From the NCBI GenBank assembly GCA_030407085.1, contig CM059585.1:89914501-89978500 (forward strand): 64,000 nt of DNA, written 5' to 3'. The position numbers and the translations under genes are program-made. The notes under the pieces are model-generated. The model was not told the DNA's origin. It ran no database searches and saw only the letters and a list, made by a program, of their open reading frames with translations. This stretch comes from Trichopria drosophilae (taxonomy: Eukaryota > Arthropoda > Insecta > Hymenoptera > Diapriidae). How positions within the stretch are numbered: the first letter of the stretch is position 1; each line of letters opens with the position of its first letter. Positions 1 through 10,439 of the stretch are shown one piece after another.

Positions 1-636
1 GGTACTCCCGGCTGGCACAAGAAGAGGAACTATTTCCTTCGGAAGATGGGGTCCTTAATTATCGTTCATCGCGCGAACGTCCCACTGGTCGGCTCTAATT
101 ACGACAAAAACCGTCCGCTCGAACGGCTTCATTTGCGGTATTCTGCAACTGGACGACTCTTCCCTTGGTCCGATAAAAAATCCTTAGGTACCCGGGAAAA
201 GATGTAGCGCGATATTGCAAAGCGCGTGATGCCCCGGACCTTCGCTTCGTTTCGCGCATCCGGCCAATGGTGGTTCTTTTTGGACCATTAACGTGACGAC
301 GACGATGGACCAATCGATAATGAACCACTCTTTTGTAGCAAGTTTTATGGATAATAATAAAAAGGGTATTGAGGCCAGTTACCAACCCTTCTAAATTCGA
401 AGTAAATTATAAAGAGGAAAATTGCTAACAATTACACAGGCTAATTTTTATTCGCAAACCAGATTATAATTTTCCATTCCAGGCTGAGTATTAAATTATC
501 TAATAGCGTGAAGATATTCAGGTATGCTAACCTGAAAGTGCCAAAAACACCCTCTTCCCCATTTTTTACCTTATATGCATGGAAAGTTGCTGTTTAGAAA
601 GCGTACACTCGGGATCTTAAAGTAGGAGTTCCTTTT
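1..636. other. Gene-free stretch, GC-richer start
   Basis: The first 330 bases are clearly GC-richer than the rest and then fade into AT-rich DNA. A 96-codon minus-strand frame lies here, but its translation has no recognisable domain and is rich in Arg, as expected for a chance frame in CpG-containing DNA. No RNA gene or repeat was seen. It could be conserved non-coding DNA; nothing in the sequence proves it. Confidence 0.4.
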
Positions 637-1793
637 TTACTTCGACCCAGACTAAGTCTGGACGAAGTATTGAATTTGGTCACTTCGGGCAAAAAAATTA
701 CCATATAGTTTTTCATCAAATGTCGACGTTTCAGACCCTCAGGAACCAGCAAATAAGAAATCAACAATAAAAATGTCCGTGATCTTGTACGTACGTACGG
801 ACGTACGGACGTCCCGTTTTTTGTCTCGCGATAACTCGCGAACGGATAAGCGTATTGACATAAATTTTTTTTAAAATACGCGTCTTGGCATAACTTAGAT
901 CTGATTAGATTTTGGGGCAGATCCACCCGTCCATTACTAAAAAAAAATTAGCCCCAATTAAGTTTCTTTGTAGTTTTTGCATTTATTTTGAAAAATACAA
1001 ATTTTATTAAAAAATATTTCAAACAAAACAGATAGAGCATGAAATTTTCTACAAAAAAGGTTTTATGTATTTTCTTCCTAATGTCAACGATAATGCCATA
1101 AAAACTGGTTAAAATGTTTATGACTATTGTCTGAAAAAGTATTGAATTTGGTCATCGCGGCAAAAAATTACCCTACTGTTTTTCATCAAATTTCGACGTT
1201 TCGACCCCCTACCCCCAGGGGTAGTCTTTACCAGCCCCTCGGGCGCGGTAACCACCTTAGGGCGCAAAGTTCTGTTACGCCCTTGATACGAAAATAACTA
1301 TTTCGATATATCTAAAAGATGTCTTATAGATATCTATAAGATATCCGTCATAGATCTTTTCGAGACTTTCAAGATATCTTTGACGAATTATATGTATATA
1401 TATTGTATATATAATATCATAATAATACAGACAGTAATTAGTAAAACACAGTAAACATGTAATATGCATCGAATAGTCTATTAGAATACAAGTGCATGAA
1501 GTAAGTGTTTTGCAACTTTTATTTATTAATACTTCGGCTGGCCTGTTGTCGGGGTCGAAGTTTTGAAAATGCTTATTTTCAATTTTCATACATATAAGAA
1601 TCACTATATTGTTCTAACACATCTATCGAAGCCACTTGGACCTAAATATGATTGGACCCCCAAATCTCAATATAATTCTATAATATAAGTGAAAGCTGTT
1701 AGTAAACAAACGAGTCTTAAGGAATAGCCGACTCTCCACTGGGTCGAAGTTTCTGAGCGAGCGAAGCGAGCGAGGCACCACGCCAACACTAGT
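637..1793 (+). mobile_element. Helentron-like non-autonomous element, copy A1
   Basis: It starts with TTACTTCGACCCAGAC, followed at once by a near-palindrome (CTTCGACCCAGACT / AGTCTGGACGAAG), and ends with CGCCAACACTAGT followed by T. A tetranucleotide tract of ACGT/ACGG type lies near 785-812. The same two ends, with no target duplication, recur at 3657-4794 (opposite strand) and 16266-16953. The CTAGT end, T-T insertion, subterminal inverted repeat and internal microsatellite are the known layout of Helentron-derived HINE/DINE-like elements; assignment to that group is inference. It carries no transposase. Internally, the segment at 1128-1200 repeats the motif seen at 648-730 (TATTGAATTTGGTCA and TTTTTCATCAAAT). 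Chance frames at 594-926 and 1275-1604 belong to this repeat. Confidence 0.7.
1755..1774 (+). repeat. Perfect 20 bp mirror repeat
   Basis: GAGCGAGCGAAGCGAGCGAG reads the same backwards on one strand, so it is a mirror repeat and not a hairpin. It lies 14 bases before the CTAGT end of copy A1. The same word is kept in A3 (16915-16934) and, with one change, in A2 (3677-3696, reverse strand). Confidence 0.8.
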
Positions 1794-1922
1794 TTTTTAT
1801 TGTTGATTTGGATTCCTTAGGGTCTGAAACGTCGACTTTTGATGAAATACTACAGGGTAATTTTTATGCCTGAAGTGACCAAATTCAATACTTCGTCCAG
1901 ACTTGGTCTGGGTCGAAGTAAT
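1794..1922 (-). mobile_element. Helentron-like element, terminal fragment in opposite orientation
   Basis: This 129 bp piece is the reverse complement of the first part of the family (compare 637-775) and ends in GGGTCTGGGTCGAAGTAA-like sequence. It abuts the CTAGT end of A1, so the two make an element with like ends facing outward. A truncated second insertion next to the first is the simplest reading. Confidence 0.65.
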
Positions 1923-3656
1923 TTGTCTATTTCAGCAATCACGAAACTATGTTTCGTCCTGCGTAGGATGATTAGATCCTTGGACAATTATTCAGAACTG
2001 TATAAATATGGGCACTAAGACTCCATGATGTTTAGTTTACATTAACTACAACGCCAACAATATTTGAAGAAGCCAATTTTGAACTGAAATTTCTTTCTAA
2101 TTTAATCAAGATGCAAATATAAAAAACGCTTTCAAAATTAAATGTAATTTCAATTGACGTAACAATACACTGTGCAGATAGGGAGCAAAATAAGCGTTTG
2201 CTGACGAATGCCAGTTCCACGCCCGAGCGAAGTGAGTCTGTCAAACAAACATCTATTCTCCCTTGTCGCACCTACCATACCACAATAAAGGGGATAAAAT
2301 AGTATTTTGGACTCAGAGTCTTTTTTCCCCTGCAAAATTTAGTTTGCTACCTAGGAAGAGAATAAAATTTAGCGCTCAGTGTATGAGAACAGATATTTGT
2401 CTGGTTGACGGGTCGGGATCACGACCCTATAAAATATTACAAAGTGCCTTTTTCAAAATTTACGAATTATTCTAGCACTCATTTATTTCAAATTTCTTAA
2501 TTGTCGGCTAATCGTGTTGCAAAAAAATGTATTTCGTATCGAAATTGCTATAAAGGGTATTAAATTACTTAAGCTTAATCAGACAAGCAATATCGTACAA
2601 AAATAATATTCACAAATAACCTTAAAAAATACTATTTAAATTTTGAAATTATATTTTCTACTCACCAAGAAGCGAAATAATTGAAGTCGACTTTGTTTAC
2701 TCTCTCTAATCCGCAGGTGCAGGGCTAAGAAAAGAAAAAAGCTGTATTAAAATGTTGAACCAATATTCTGGTTATTTCGTTTTGATTAATTTTGAACCAC
2801 ATAAATAATACTACTACACATTCATTACCAGAGAGTTAATTTTTATGGCTTTGAACAGCTGTGATTAGGAGAAAGCGACAAATTTGTGGTTAACAATGAA
2901 TATTCAAATAAAAAAATGTTGATAACTACAAAGTTATAAATACCATGTACACATTTTCTTAACTTAATGAATACTTAGCCATCATTTTAGTATTACTCAT
3001 CAATTTTTGCTCGTTTAGAACAATTCAAAATATTGCTAGTTAGTACTATACGGGTTAAAAAAATTGCTTAACAGATAATAATGAATCAGAATATTTTTTA
3101 TTATTCGTACTAACTAACGCGAACTTAAGGGAGCTTTTCTTACCCATCTAACAATAAGTGCTATGGTGGTTCCGTCTACTTTAATGATCACGTATATCTA
3201 ACGACGAGATCATCGATCATTGAGATACACCGAAAAGGATTGTTATAAGTTGCATATGAAAAAAAAAAGGAAAAGATGGACACACACATAAGAGGTAAAC
3301 TTCCGATTAGTCCCCGTCCCTTTGTCCACGAAACCAGAAATATGTTCATCAACCCGATTTTTATTGTTGAAAACAAATTCGAAAACAAAAAAAAAACTCG
3401 GTTTACCAGTTTTGACCTTGAAAATAACCTTGACACAAATTTTTCTAGTTATGGATATTCAGCGCATCAAAATGAATAAATTATATTTCAGTTCTATTTC
3501 ATGGGGTGGGGGCGTAAAGAATACATTTCATTTTTTGTGTTTCTCCCGCTAATTTTTTGCAACGTACTCAAATATAGTACTTATTGCATGCTTCATATTG
3601 TACTAAACTGTTTAAAATAAATTTTTAAAATGTCCAACGTTATGGATCCAATATGA
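1923..3656. other. Unique AT-rich spacer between inverted Helentron-like copies
   Basis: No gene, RNA or clear repeat was seen. Short overlapping open frames on both strands at 2032-2475 and 3188-3552 have low-complexity translations and no known domain. CGAGCGAAGTGAG at 2224-2236 resembles half of the mirror repeat at 1755-1774. Confidence 0.4.
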
Positions 3657-4794
3657 AACTAGTGTTGGCGTGGTGCCTCGCTCGCTTCGTTCGCTCAGAA
3701 ACCTCGACCCATTGGAGAGTCGGCTATTCCTTAATACTCGTTCGTTTACTAACAGCTTTCAATTATATTATAAAATTATATTGATATTTGGGGGTCCAAT
3801 CATATTTAGGTCCAAGTGGCTTCGATAGAAATGTTACAACAATATAGTGTTTCTTATATGTATGAAAATTGAAAATGAGCATTTTCAAAACTTCGACCCC
3901 GACAACAGGCCAGCCGAAGTATTAATAAATAAAAGTTGCAAAACACTTACTTCAAGCACTTGTATTGTAATGGACTATTCGATGCATATTACATGTTTAC
4001 AGTGTTTTACTAATTACTGTCTGTATCATTATGATCTTATATATACAGTATATATACAGTATATATAATTCGCCAAAGATATCTTGAAAGTTTCGAAAAG
4101 ATCTCTGACGGATATCTTTTAGATATCTATAAGACCTCTTTTAGATATATCGAAATAGTTATTTTCGTATCAAGGGCGTAAAAGTATTTATGCGCCCGTA
4201 GCTGATCACCGCTCCGAGGGGCTGGCGAAAACTACTCCTGGGGGGTAGGTGGTCGAAACGTCGAAATTTGATGAAAAACTATAGGGTAATTTTTTTGCCT
4301 AGGCGACCAAATTCAATACTTTTTCAGACAATAGTCATAATCATTTTACACCAGTTTTTATGGCATTATCCTTGGCTTTAGGAAGAAAATGCATTAGAAC
4401 CTTTTTTTATAGAGAATTTCATGCTCTATCTTTTTGTTTGAAACATTTTTTAATAAAATTTGTATTTTTCAAAATAAATGAAAAAAACTACGAAGAAACT
4501 TAATTGGGGCTAATTTTTTTTAGTAATGGATGGATACATCTGCGCCAAAATCTAATCAGATCTAAGTTATGCCAAGACACGTATTTAAAAAAAATGATGT
4601 CAATACGCTTATCCGTTCGCGACTTATCGCGAGACAAAAAAACGGGACGTACGTACGTACATACAAGATCACGGACACAAATTTTTTTATTGTTGATTTA
4701 GGCTCCTTAGGGTCTGAAACGTCGACATTTGATGAAAAACTATAGGGTAATTTTCATGCACGAAGTTATTATGATTTGGTCTGGGTCGAAGTAA
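3657..4794 (-). mobile_element. Helentron-like non-autonomous element, copy A2
   Basis: This is a full-length inverted copy of A1: ACTAGTGTTGGCG at the left and GGTCTGGGTCGAAGTAA at the right. It shares all internal blocks, including the segment containing TTCAAAACTTCGACCCCGAC, the ATATCT-rich block near 4080-4150 and the short GTAC tract near 4650. With A1 it forms arms of over 1.1 kb separated by about 1.9 kb, which could pair in single-stranded nucleic acid. Confidence 0.7.
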
Positions 4795-5094
4795 AACACC
4801 TCTTTTTAAATTATGCTTTTGAATCATTGTAAAGGTTTCTTCTATAAACGATAGTTTGGTTTCGCAATATTTATAAATTTTCGAATCACTCCACTTCTAT
4901 ATTTATCATTCTTCTGCATTTTTATCTGAATCGGAAAATGAAGGCGATGTAGTGAAAATATGTATAATTCATGAAGTTTCCAATTCTGCAGCTCTATCAT
5001 TAATTCGTATTAAGTGAATATCGATTATTTCCTCTATTTCATGAAATATTTGTTATTTCTCTTCCCGTAATTAAATAGAACCTAACATTTTTCT
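4795..5094. other. Gene-free AT-rich stretch
   Basis: No feature was seen. It lies downstream, in minus-strand sense, of the exon-like frame that ends at 5095. Confidence 0.35.
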
Positions 5095-5312
5095 TCAATC
5101 CATAATTCCGCGTAGTAGTTCTTTACTTATTACCAGGCGACCAGCAAGAGCTCCACAAGCAATATTTCTCTTCTTGCTCAGTTGTAGTTTATATTGAGTG
5201 GGTGCTCGATGTAATATAACCAGTTCTTGTACCCGTAGTTTCTGTGTACACTCTATAAAATGCCTATTAGACGCAACTACAATCCTGCAGAATTCACTCT
5301 CGGAAAACCAAC
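5095..5312 (-). CDS. Unidentified exon-like open frame
   Basis: Not recognised. On the minus strand a frame opens across an acceptor-like site (polypyrimidine-poor, ending TTTCATATACAG at 5313) and runs to TGA at 5095. It also has a possible donor, CTG followed by GTAATA, at 5133. The translation is mixed and protein-like, with few low-complexity runs (for example RIVVASNRHFIECTQKLR, then LVILHRAPTQYKLQLSKKR), unlike most other chance frames here. No partner exon was found within a few kb, no domain is apparent, and the background is AT-rich. It could be an exon, a decayed element coding region or chance; chance remains the likeliest. Confidence 0.2.
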
Positions 5313-5874
5313 CTGTATATGAAATAAGGGGACGTAACGATACGAAAAATAACATATATTTATATATGTGAACTGTTCGATTTGTTATACCTATTATTTA
5401 TACAGTTACTGCAAATTAATAAGAAAACATTTGAATCGATTACACACTTTAATGTCGAGCTATTATATTTACTTTCATTTCCCGGCCTTCATAGATTCAT
5501 GTATTTAGAGTTACATCAGTATAGTTTAATGTATTTAATTTAATAAATACATACAGGCGATTCTCTCAAAAAGAACAAATGGTATTAAGGTTAATGGTAA
5601 ACGGTGTTAAAATAATAATAACACCGTTTATGAGTATTTATCAAATTGCGTGAGAAAACTGTTGGAATGTCGCATTAAATCATTGAATCGGTATAAAAAA
5701 ATCCACGACCTGTACATGAACCAAATTTTATTCTGAAAAAAAAATGATTACGTTCTTTCTGTGCATTAATAATAATAACTTAATTTCCAAGCTATGTCCG
5801 TTAGTTTCTGTAACATTCTACACTTAAGTGGCTCCAGAAGAAGGGAATAAATAAAACTTTTTTGATGCAGCGTC
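5313..5874. other. Gene-free AT-rich stretch with one hairpin
   Basis: Nothing was seen apart from the hairpin at 5598-5630, which is listed separately. Confidence 0.35.
5598..5630. repeat. Perfect 12 bp inverted repeat (hairpin)
   Basis: TAAACGGTGTTA at 5598-5609 and its exact complement TAACACCGTTTA at 5619-5630 flank a 9-base AT loop. There is no T-run after it and no gene nearby, so a terminator role is not supported. It could be the remnant of a small MITE. Confidence 0.6.
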
Positions 5875-6045
5875 CGTAAAATGGTCATTTTAGGCCCGCA
5901 AATCGAGGCGTAGAATTTTTTACGCCTACTGCGTCAAAACATAATGTTTGAATCTCAGGCGTATAATTTTCACTTTCATGAACCTCGGGCTCGAGTTCTA
6001 TGGTCGAGGCACAAAACTTCATTTTACGCCCTTGATACAAAATTA
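5875..6045. repeat. Word island, GGCGTAAAA type
   Basis: GTAAAATGGTCATTTTA, GGCGTAGAATTTTTTACGCC, GGCGTATAATTTTCAC and TTTTACGCCCTTGATAC occur within 170 bp in both orientations. The border reads GATACAAAATTAACTATT, close to GATACGAAAATAACTATT found inside the Helentron-like copies (1287-1304). It belongs to the family of islands described in the findings. Confidence 0.5.
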
Positions 6046-6214
6046 ACTATTAGATACAAGAATATGTTTAATAAACTCTATTATTATGTGGTATTTTAAT
6101 TGTTATAAATATTACATTATCTGCAATCCTAAATATTTATTCCAATCTTTGGAAATTGAATTTTTTAACTGCTTAACAAAAGTTCAGAACATTTAAAAAA
6201 GCATACTCTATATA

Positions 6215-6480
6215 CAGTGGAGTCCCGGTATATTTGCCTGCACGGTTACTCGTATTCCCCTCTCGTCTACTTATGTTTGCCAAAAGAAGGGGAGCGTCGC
6301 TTCTCCCACTCCTGTCAGTCACGTTATGCTCGTCGTGTCACAGCAGGTCCTTCTTGAGGCCGCAGCCCGCGAGGTGGGGGGGGGGGGGGTCGTGGCCAGA
6401 CAAATATAATGGGGCGGAACCAGGCAAATATGCTGGGACTTAAATATAGCGAGATGAAATTATATACATGGACTCTACTG
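6215..6480. mobile_element. TA-flanked MITE, pogo/mariner-like
   Basis: Ends CAGTGGAGTCC and GGACTCTACTG are flanked by TA on both sides. Subterminal GGTATATTTGCC and GGCAAATAT are also inverted. At 266 bp it is too short to encode a transposase. CAGTGG-type ends with TA duplication are typical of the pogo/Tc1-mariner superfamily (known); the assignment is inference. The interior is GC-rich, with a run of 14 G at about 6377-6390, which gives a chance 69-codon frame. Confidence 0.7.
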
Positions 6481-6482
6481 TA

Positions 6483-7887
6483 AGTAGTTAAAGCGTTCCA
6501 TGTTTATTTGCATAGTTTCATTAAATTTTAGTCTTATTTTACCACTGCAAAAAAACGCGGTAAGCAAGGTTCCCCTGTAACAGCGACGATATTCCTCATT
6601 CAAGACTTGATAATATCCAAAAATTTGATGCACGACGACATAAATTCATTAGACGAGCTCTCATTTCATGTGCAAAAAAGCCCCAAATTGCAGCGCTCTT
6701 GGTCGATGTCAGGTAGATAATCCGATAACATTAAACGCATTCTTTTTTGGGCTGTCCGTAATGGCGCAAAAGAACCGGGCGCTATTACCGGTCGAATATT
6801 TTTGCGAGGGCGCCGGAAGACAACGTTACGCGATTAAAGCACGAACCGCCCGATGGTTCGCAATTTATAGACAGAACTTCTTTCCTGATATGGCCCCTCC
6901 TTCTTTATGTCCAGGTCAATTCGATTACCCGCTACAAAAGCTGTTATATGAAAAAAAATAACTGAAAATGCCCGACCGGTCGGTTGCAGTTCGTTCGCCT
7001 CTTTATCCGGCCGAAATGGTTCGAAACGAGATCAAAAAAAGTCGTGCCTTACCAACCTACTCGAGTATCGAGACATTATCATTATGACTGCAAAACAACA
7101 GTTCGTAGATTGGATTAATATTTTGACAAAGGCAATGTAGCTTTTTTCCTGTATCCGAACCTGGGTGGATATTATACATACCGTTACATGCGAGTATTTT
7201 GCGGTACGAAAATTGAATCTTTTATGGGATGCCCACACATATACAATCAATTACTAAAGGAATAAAAACCAATTTAAGTTTAATCATGAACAATAAGAGG
7301 CTGCGGGAAGCTTTTGGAATTGTCGTGTATTATTCCAATTATTATAATTCCTTTCAACATTTGCGAGTACAAAAGCTGTGATAAATAGAGCATTTTCCGC
7401 CTTAATTAGATTGCGCTCATTGTTTGCCCAAGTTTTAGTCACTTTTCCTATGAGAATGTTGTGCTCGTAAATAGGCTAAATTGGGATTTATATAGCCAAT
7501 AATTCGGCAAATTTATAAGCCATATTTGCACGTTTTCTATTTTTGTCATTTACTGTGACAACTTATTCTCCACTAATACCCTGATCGAAGATGTGGCTAG
7601 TTTCCATATTAGTACTTTCATTAATGTTTTAGTTTAAACTTCGTATATACTATCGCACGTAAACCATGCAATTTAAACATAATTGTAAATAAAATACTTG
7701 CCCGTTTTCTGTTTAATAATTTTAACTGCTGTTATGGTATATATTTTTTTTTTATTGTTTTACGTTGACTTTTGTGAACCCACATGGGACTAAATGGCGA
7801 TGGGACCTACAGTTTATGAACGTGAAATCCGAACCACCTGAGCTTTGGCGTTATAGTCCAGCCAAATCGTCGGAAAATAGACACTAA
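6483..7887. other. Gene-free stretch
   Basis: The segment 6540-7020 is moderately GC-rich and includes a 97-codon plus-strand frame (6668-6961) with no recognisable domain. The rest is AT-rich and empty. No RNA gene was seen. Confidence 0.35.
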
Positions 7888-8367
7888 CCTTCCAAAAAAT
7901 CACCCTGTCCATTTTTTTTCATTTTCCTGTAAGAGGTCGATAACTGAACCTAAGTTTAAGTTTGCGGGAATAGATGGAGCCACGGTCGCGCCGCCATGTT
8001 GAAAAGCGTCTGTTTAGAATTTTTTTTAAATATCTCGCTTTAGACGAGTCGTACGTTAAAAATATATTTTATAAATGTTGTTCAGAATTAAATTCTCTAC
8101 AATTTTTGTTTGAAACTTTTTTTCGTAAAATTAATATTTAAAAAAATTAGGAGCTAAAAATAAAAAATGCGTGTTTCTGAAATTGTTTTTGCGAATTCTC
8201 TCGCTTCGGCGTCATTTTCTGGTAAAAAGAGTTAATTTAAGTTGTAGAGCACAAAATTCTGTATAATTTAAAAAAAATTTATTGAAATCGGACAATATTT
8301 GACTGAGAAAAGCCAGGCAAAAGATGTCTTGTCCAGTAATCGTGTCGGGAATAGGCCCTATAACGGG

Positions 8368-8545
8368 GGGGTTAAAATTCCGAAAATACATTTATCCGAA
8401 GGTACTATTTTCCGAATGTTAATAATTCCGAATGCCAATCATTCGAAAGTGAATAAATCCGAAAGAATATTTTCCGAATGTTTAACATTCCGAATGTCAA
8501 TTATCCGTAAGGTAAAAAGTTCCGAATAACAAAGTTCCGAATTAA
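8368..8545 (+). repeat. Irregular tract of the TTCCGAA word
   Basis: TTCCGAA or a one-base variant (ATCCGAA, ATTCGAA) occurs about ten times in 178 bp, often followed by T and a variable AT spacer such as GTTAATAA or GTCAATTA. The spacing is irregular, so it is not a simple tandem repeat. It sits at the left edge of the loop of the foldback element. Confidence 0.65.
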
Positions 8546-8639
8546 TGTAGGCGCGCAGAATCCGATTTTTTTGGGTAGAATGTCTGAAAGTGGTGCAGTT
8601 GATTTGTTATTAAATTTCATGGAACTCTTTTTTATTAAT

Positions 8640-8745
8640 AACGTCGATCGCCGCCGTTAAGTGCTACTTTACACCCACCGTACGAAAATAACTATTACGT
8701 ACGGCTTTTCCGTGCGTAAAGTATAATCGAGTGCGTAAAGTTTAC
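8640..8745. repeat. Word island, GTGCGTAAAGT type
   Basis: ACTTTACACCCACCGTACG, GTACGAAAATAACTATTACGTACG, CCGTGCGTAAAGTATAA and GAGTGCGTAAAGTTTAC occur together. The word is the same as in the island at 12055-12376. Confidence 0.5.
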
Positions 8746-8997
8746 TTTTTTTGTTTTACTGATTTGGCTACATGCTCATTGTTTTGGATTAAGAGAGCGG
8801 CACTTTTTTTCGCGAATTTCTCTTATGCATTTGTATTGAAAAACACTATTTTCAAATAGTAAAATGTAGTGGAGCGAGATAATTCGCAAAAACAATGACA
8901 GCTTGACGGTGGAGTGCTCTATCTCAAAAAATGTTTAATCAGTTAATAATTTCTTACAGAAAAAGGAAAGGAAATGATACGGGTAATCTTATTTTAA

Positions 8998-9152
8998 CCC
9001 TTAGTTCCGACTGCTATTGTAATAAATTTTCCTGCCATTACCTGGGTCAATTGAGTTCTGCCGTTTGGAAATGCTTACAGCTGTGCAATTTATAAAGTAC
9101 CATCTCCATTTGCCGGCGAGGTCGAAAACGACCCCGGAGTCGTAACTAAGGG
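8998..9152. mobile_element. TTAA-flanked MITE, piggyBac-like
   Basis: Ends CCCTTAGTTCCGACT and AGTCGTAACTAAGGG are each flanked by TTAA. TTAA duplication with CCC..GGG ends is the hallmark of piggyBac-type elements (known). It is 155 bp long and non-coding. It lies in the loop of the 7888-9638 foldback, so it inserted there later. Confidence 0.7.
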
Positions 9153-9692
9153 TTAAAGTTATGGAGCCTTTTCCCGACACTTTTACTGGACACGACATCT
9201 TTTGCCTGGCTTTTCTCAGTCAAATATTGTCCGATTTCAATAAATTTTTTTTTCAAATTTTACAGAATTTTGTGCTCTACAACTTTGAAACTAACTGATT
9301 TTACAAAAAAATGACGCCGGAGCGAGATAATTCGCAAAAACAATTTCAGAAACACGCATTTTTTACTTTTTTGCTCCTAATTCTTTTAAATATTAATTTT
9401 ACGAAAAAATGTTTCAAACAAAAGTTGTAGAGAATTTAATTCTGAACAAAATTTATACATTATATTTTTAGCATACGACTCATCTAAAACGAGATATTTT
9501 AAAAAATGATAAACAGACGTTTTTCAACATGGCGGCGCGACGGTGGCTCCATCTATCCCGGAAACTTAAACTTAGATTCAGTTATCAACCTCTCACACGA
9601 AAATGAAAAAAAATGGACAGGGTGATTTTTTGGAAGGTCAATGTACGATTTGACAGACACTTATAAAGAAATACAGAGGTGTCCCAATGACA

Positions 9693-9769
9693 GATGGCAG
9701 AGGCCGGGCTTGAATCAGGGTTTTCTGATTACGAAGCCGATACTCTACCAACTGAGCCACCATCGCTCC
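9693..9769 (-). mobile_element. tRNA-derived SINE head
   Basis: Read on the minus strand, it has a good internal A box (TGGCTCAGTTGG), an anticodon region with TTCGTAA (CGT, Thr-like) and a B box resembling GATTCAAGCCC. Acceptor ends (GGAGCGA and the 3' side) and anticodon stem do not pair well, so it is not a working tRNA. The likely body continues toward lower coordinates (9640-9692). Its 3' tail merges with the edge of the foldback element. Confidence 0.6.
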
Positions 9770-9900
9770 TAACTGTTAATATGATGTATATTTAAAATTT
9801 TCTTAATGTTATGAACCGTATTTTTAAATAAACAAACTATTTGCATAAAATGGCCATTACGGTTCACTTTTTATTTTGTTTGAAAAAGAAAACAATATAA

Positions 9901-9942
9901 GCCCAACGTTTCGACCTGTTGCAGGTCCTCCTCAGGGGCGTC
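9901..9942 (-). ncRNA. Hammerhead-ribozyme-like motif (left arm)
   Basis: On the minus strand the order is GCCC, then CTGAGGA (fits CUGANGA), one extra G, stem II GACCTG / CAGGTC with loop CAA, then GAAAC, the self-complementary ACGT, then T and GGGC. GGGC can pair with GCCC as stem I. ACGT could form stem III only between two molecules or tandem copies, as known for minimal Penelope-type hammerheads. The extra G between the core and stem II departs from the consensus and may abolish activity. Confidence 0.4.
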
Positions 9943-10320
9943 TATTAAAAAAAATATATAAATAATAAAATTAATATAAATAAGACATCAAATACTAAAT
10001 TCATCATCACGGACAAAATTTACATAAAATATATACATTATTGAGCACGAGTTAACATGCACGAAAATTCTAAAATTTGTTCTAGAAAATTGTTTGTGTC
10101 CTTTCTAAGAAACAAATAGAATATGTACAAACTCGCGTATACACAAAATTTGTTTCTTAGAAAGGAATCAAAACAATTTTCTCCAAAAATTTTAGAATTT
10201 TAGTTCATGTTAACTCGTGCTCACTAATGCATGTATTTTATGTAAATTTTGTGCGTAATGGTGAATTTTGTATTTAATGTCTTATTTATATTAATTTTAT
10301 TATTTATATATTTTTTTAAT

Positions 10321-10367
10321 AGACGCCCCCGAGGAGGACCTGCCTACAACAGGTTGAAACGTTGGGC
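10321..10367 (+). ncRNA. Hammerhead-ribozyme-like motif, degenerate (right arm)
   Basis: This is the same motif as in the left arm, in the opposite orientation, but the core CTGA has become CCGA and the stem II loop is longer (CCTACAA). GAAACGTTGGGC is intact. Loss of the core U should abolish cleavage. Confidence 0.35.
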
Positions 10368-10439
10368 CTATATTGTTTTTTTTTAAACAAAATAAAAAGT
10401 GAACTGTAATGGCCATTTTACACAAATAGTTTGTTTATT

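Larger units (their letters stand above)
7888..9638. mobile_element. 1.75 kb foldback element with nested insertions
   Basis: Arms of about 470 bp (7888-8355 and 9168-9638) are reverse complements at roughly 90 percent identity by eye. They start with CCTTCCAAAAAATCACCCTG and include GATGGAGCCAC next to CGCGCCGCCATG. The loop of about 0.8 kb holds a TTCCGAA-word tract, a GTGCGTAAAG island and a TTAA-flanked MITE. A subrepeat, GCGAGATAATTCGCAAAAAC, appears in both arms and a third time in the loop (8877-8896). No coding capacity is present. Divergence between the arms argues against an assembly artefact and for an old foldback transposon. Confidence 0.7.
9828..10439. mobile_element. 612 bp near-perfect palindromic element
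   Basis: Arms of about 290 bp (9828-10118 and 10148-10439) pair almost throughout; the centre is TTTCTAAGAAACAAAT and its complement. The outer ends read AATAAACAAACTATTTG. No open frame is present. Both arms carry a hammerhead-like motif pointing outward. Such motifs are known from the terminal repeats of Penelope-like retroelements, which also occur as inverted repeats; whether this is a Penelope-like remnant is inference. Confidence 0.7.

Noticed and set aside
594..926. Open frame in the Helentron-like copy as Rep/helicase remnant
   Set aside because: The translation shows no HUH, helicase or zinc-finger motif and spans the element border.
5598..5630. Rho-independent type terminator
   Set aside because: No T-run, no gene upstream and a eukaryotic setting.
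7888..10439. Palindromes as assembly foldback artefacts
   Set aside because: The arms differ by roughly 5-10 percent, more than read error would leave, and each palindrome has distinct borders.
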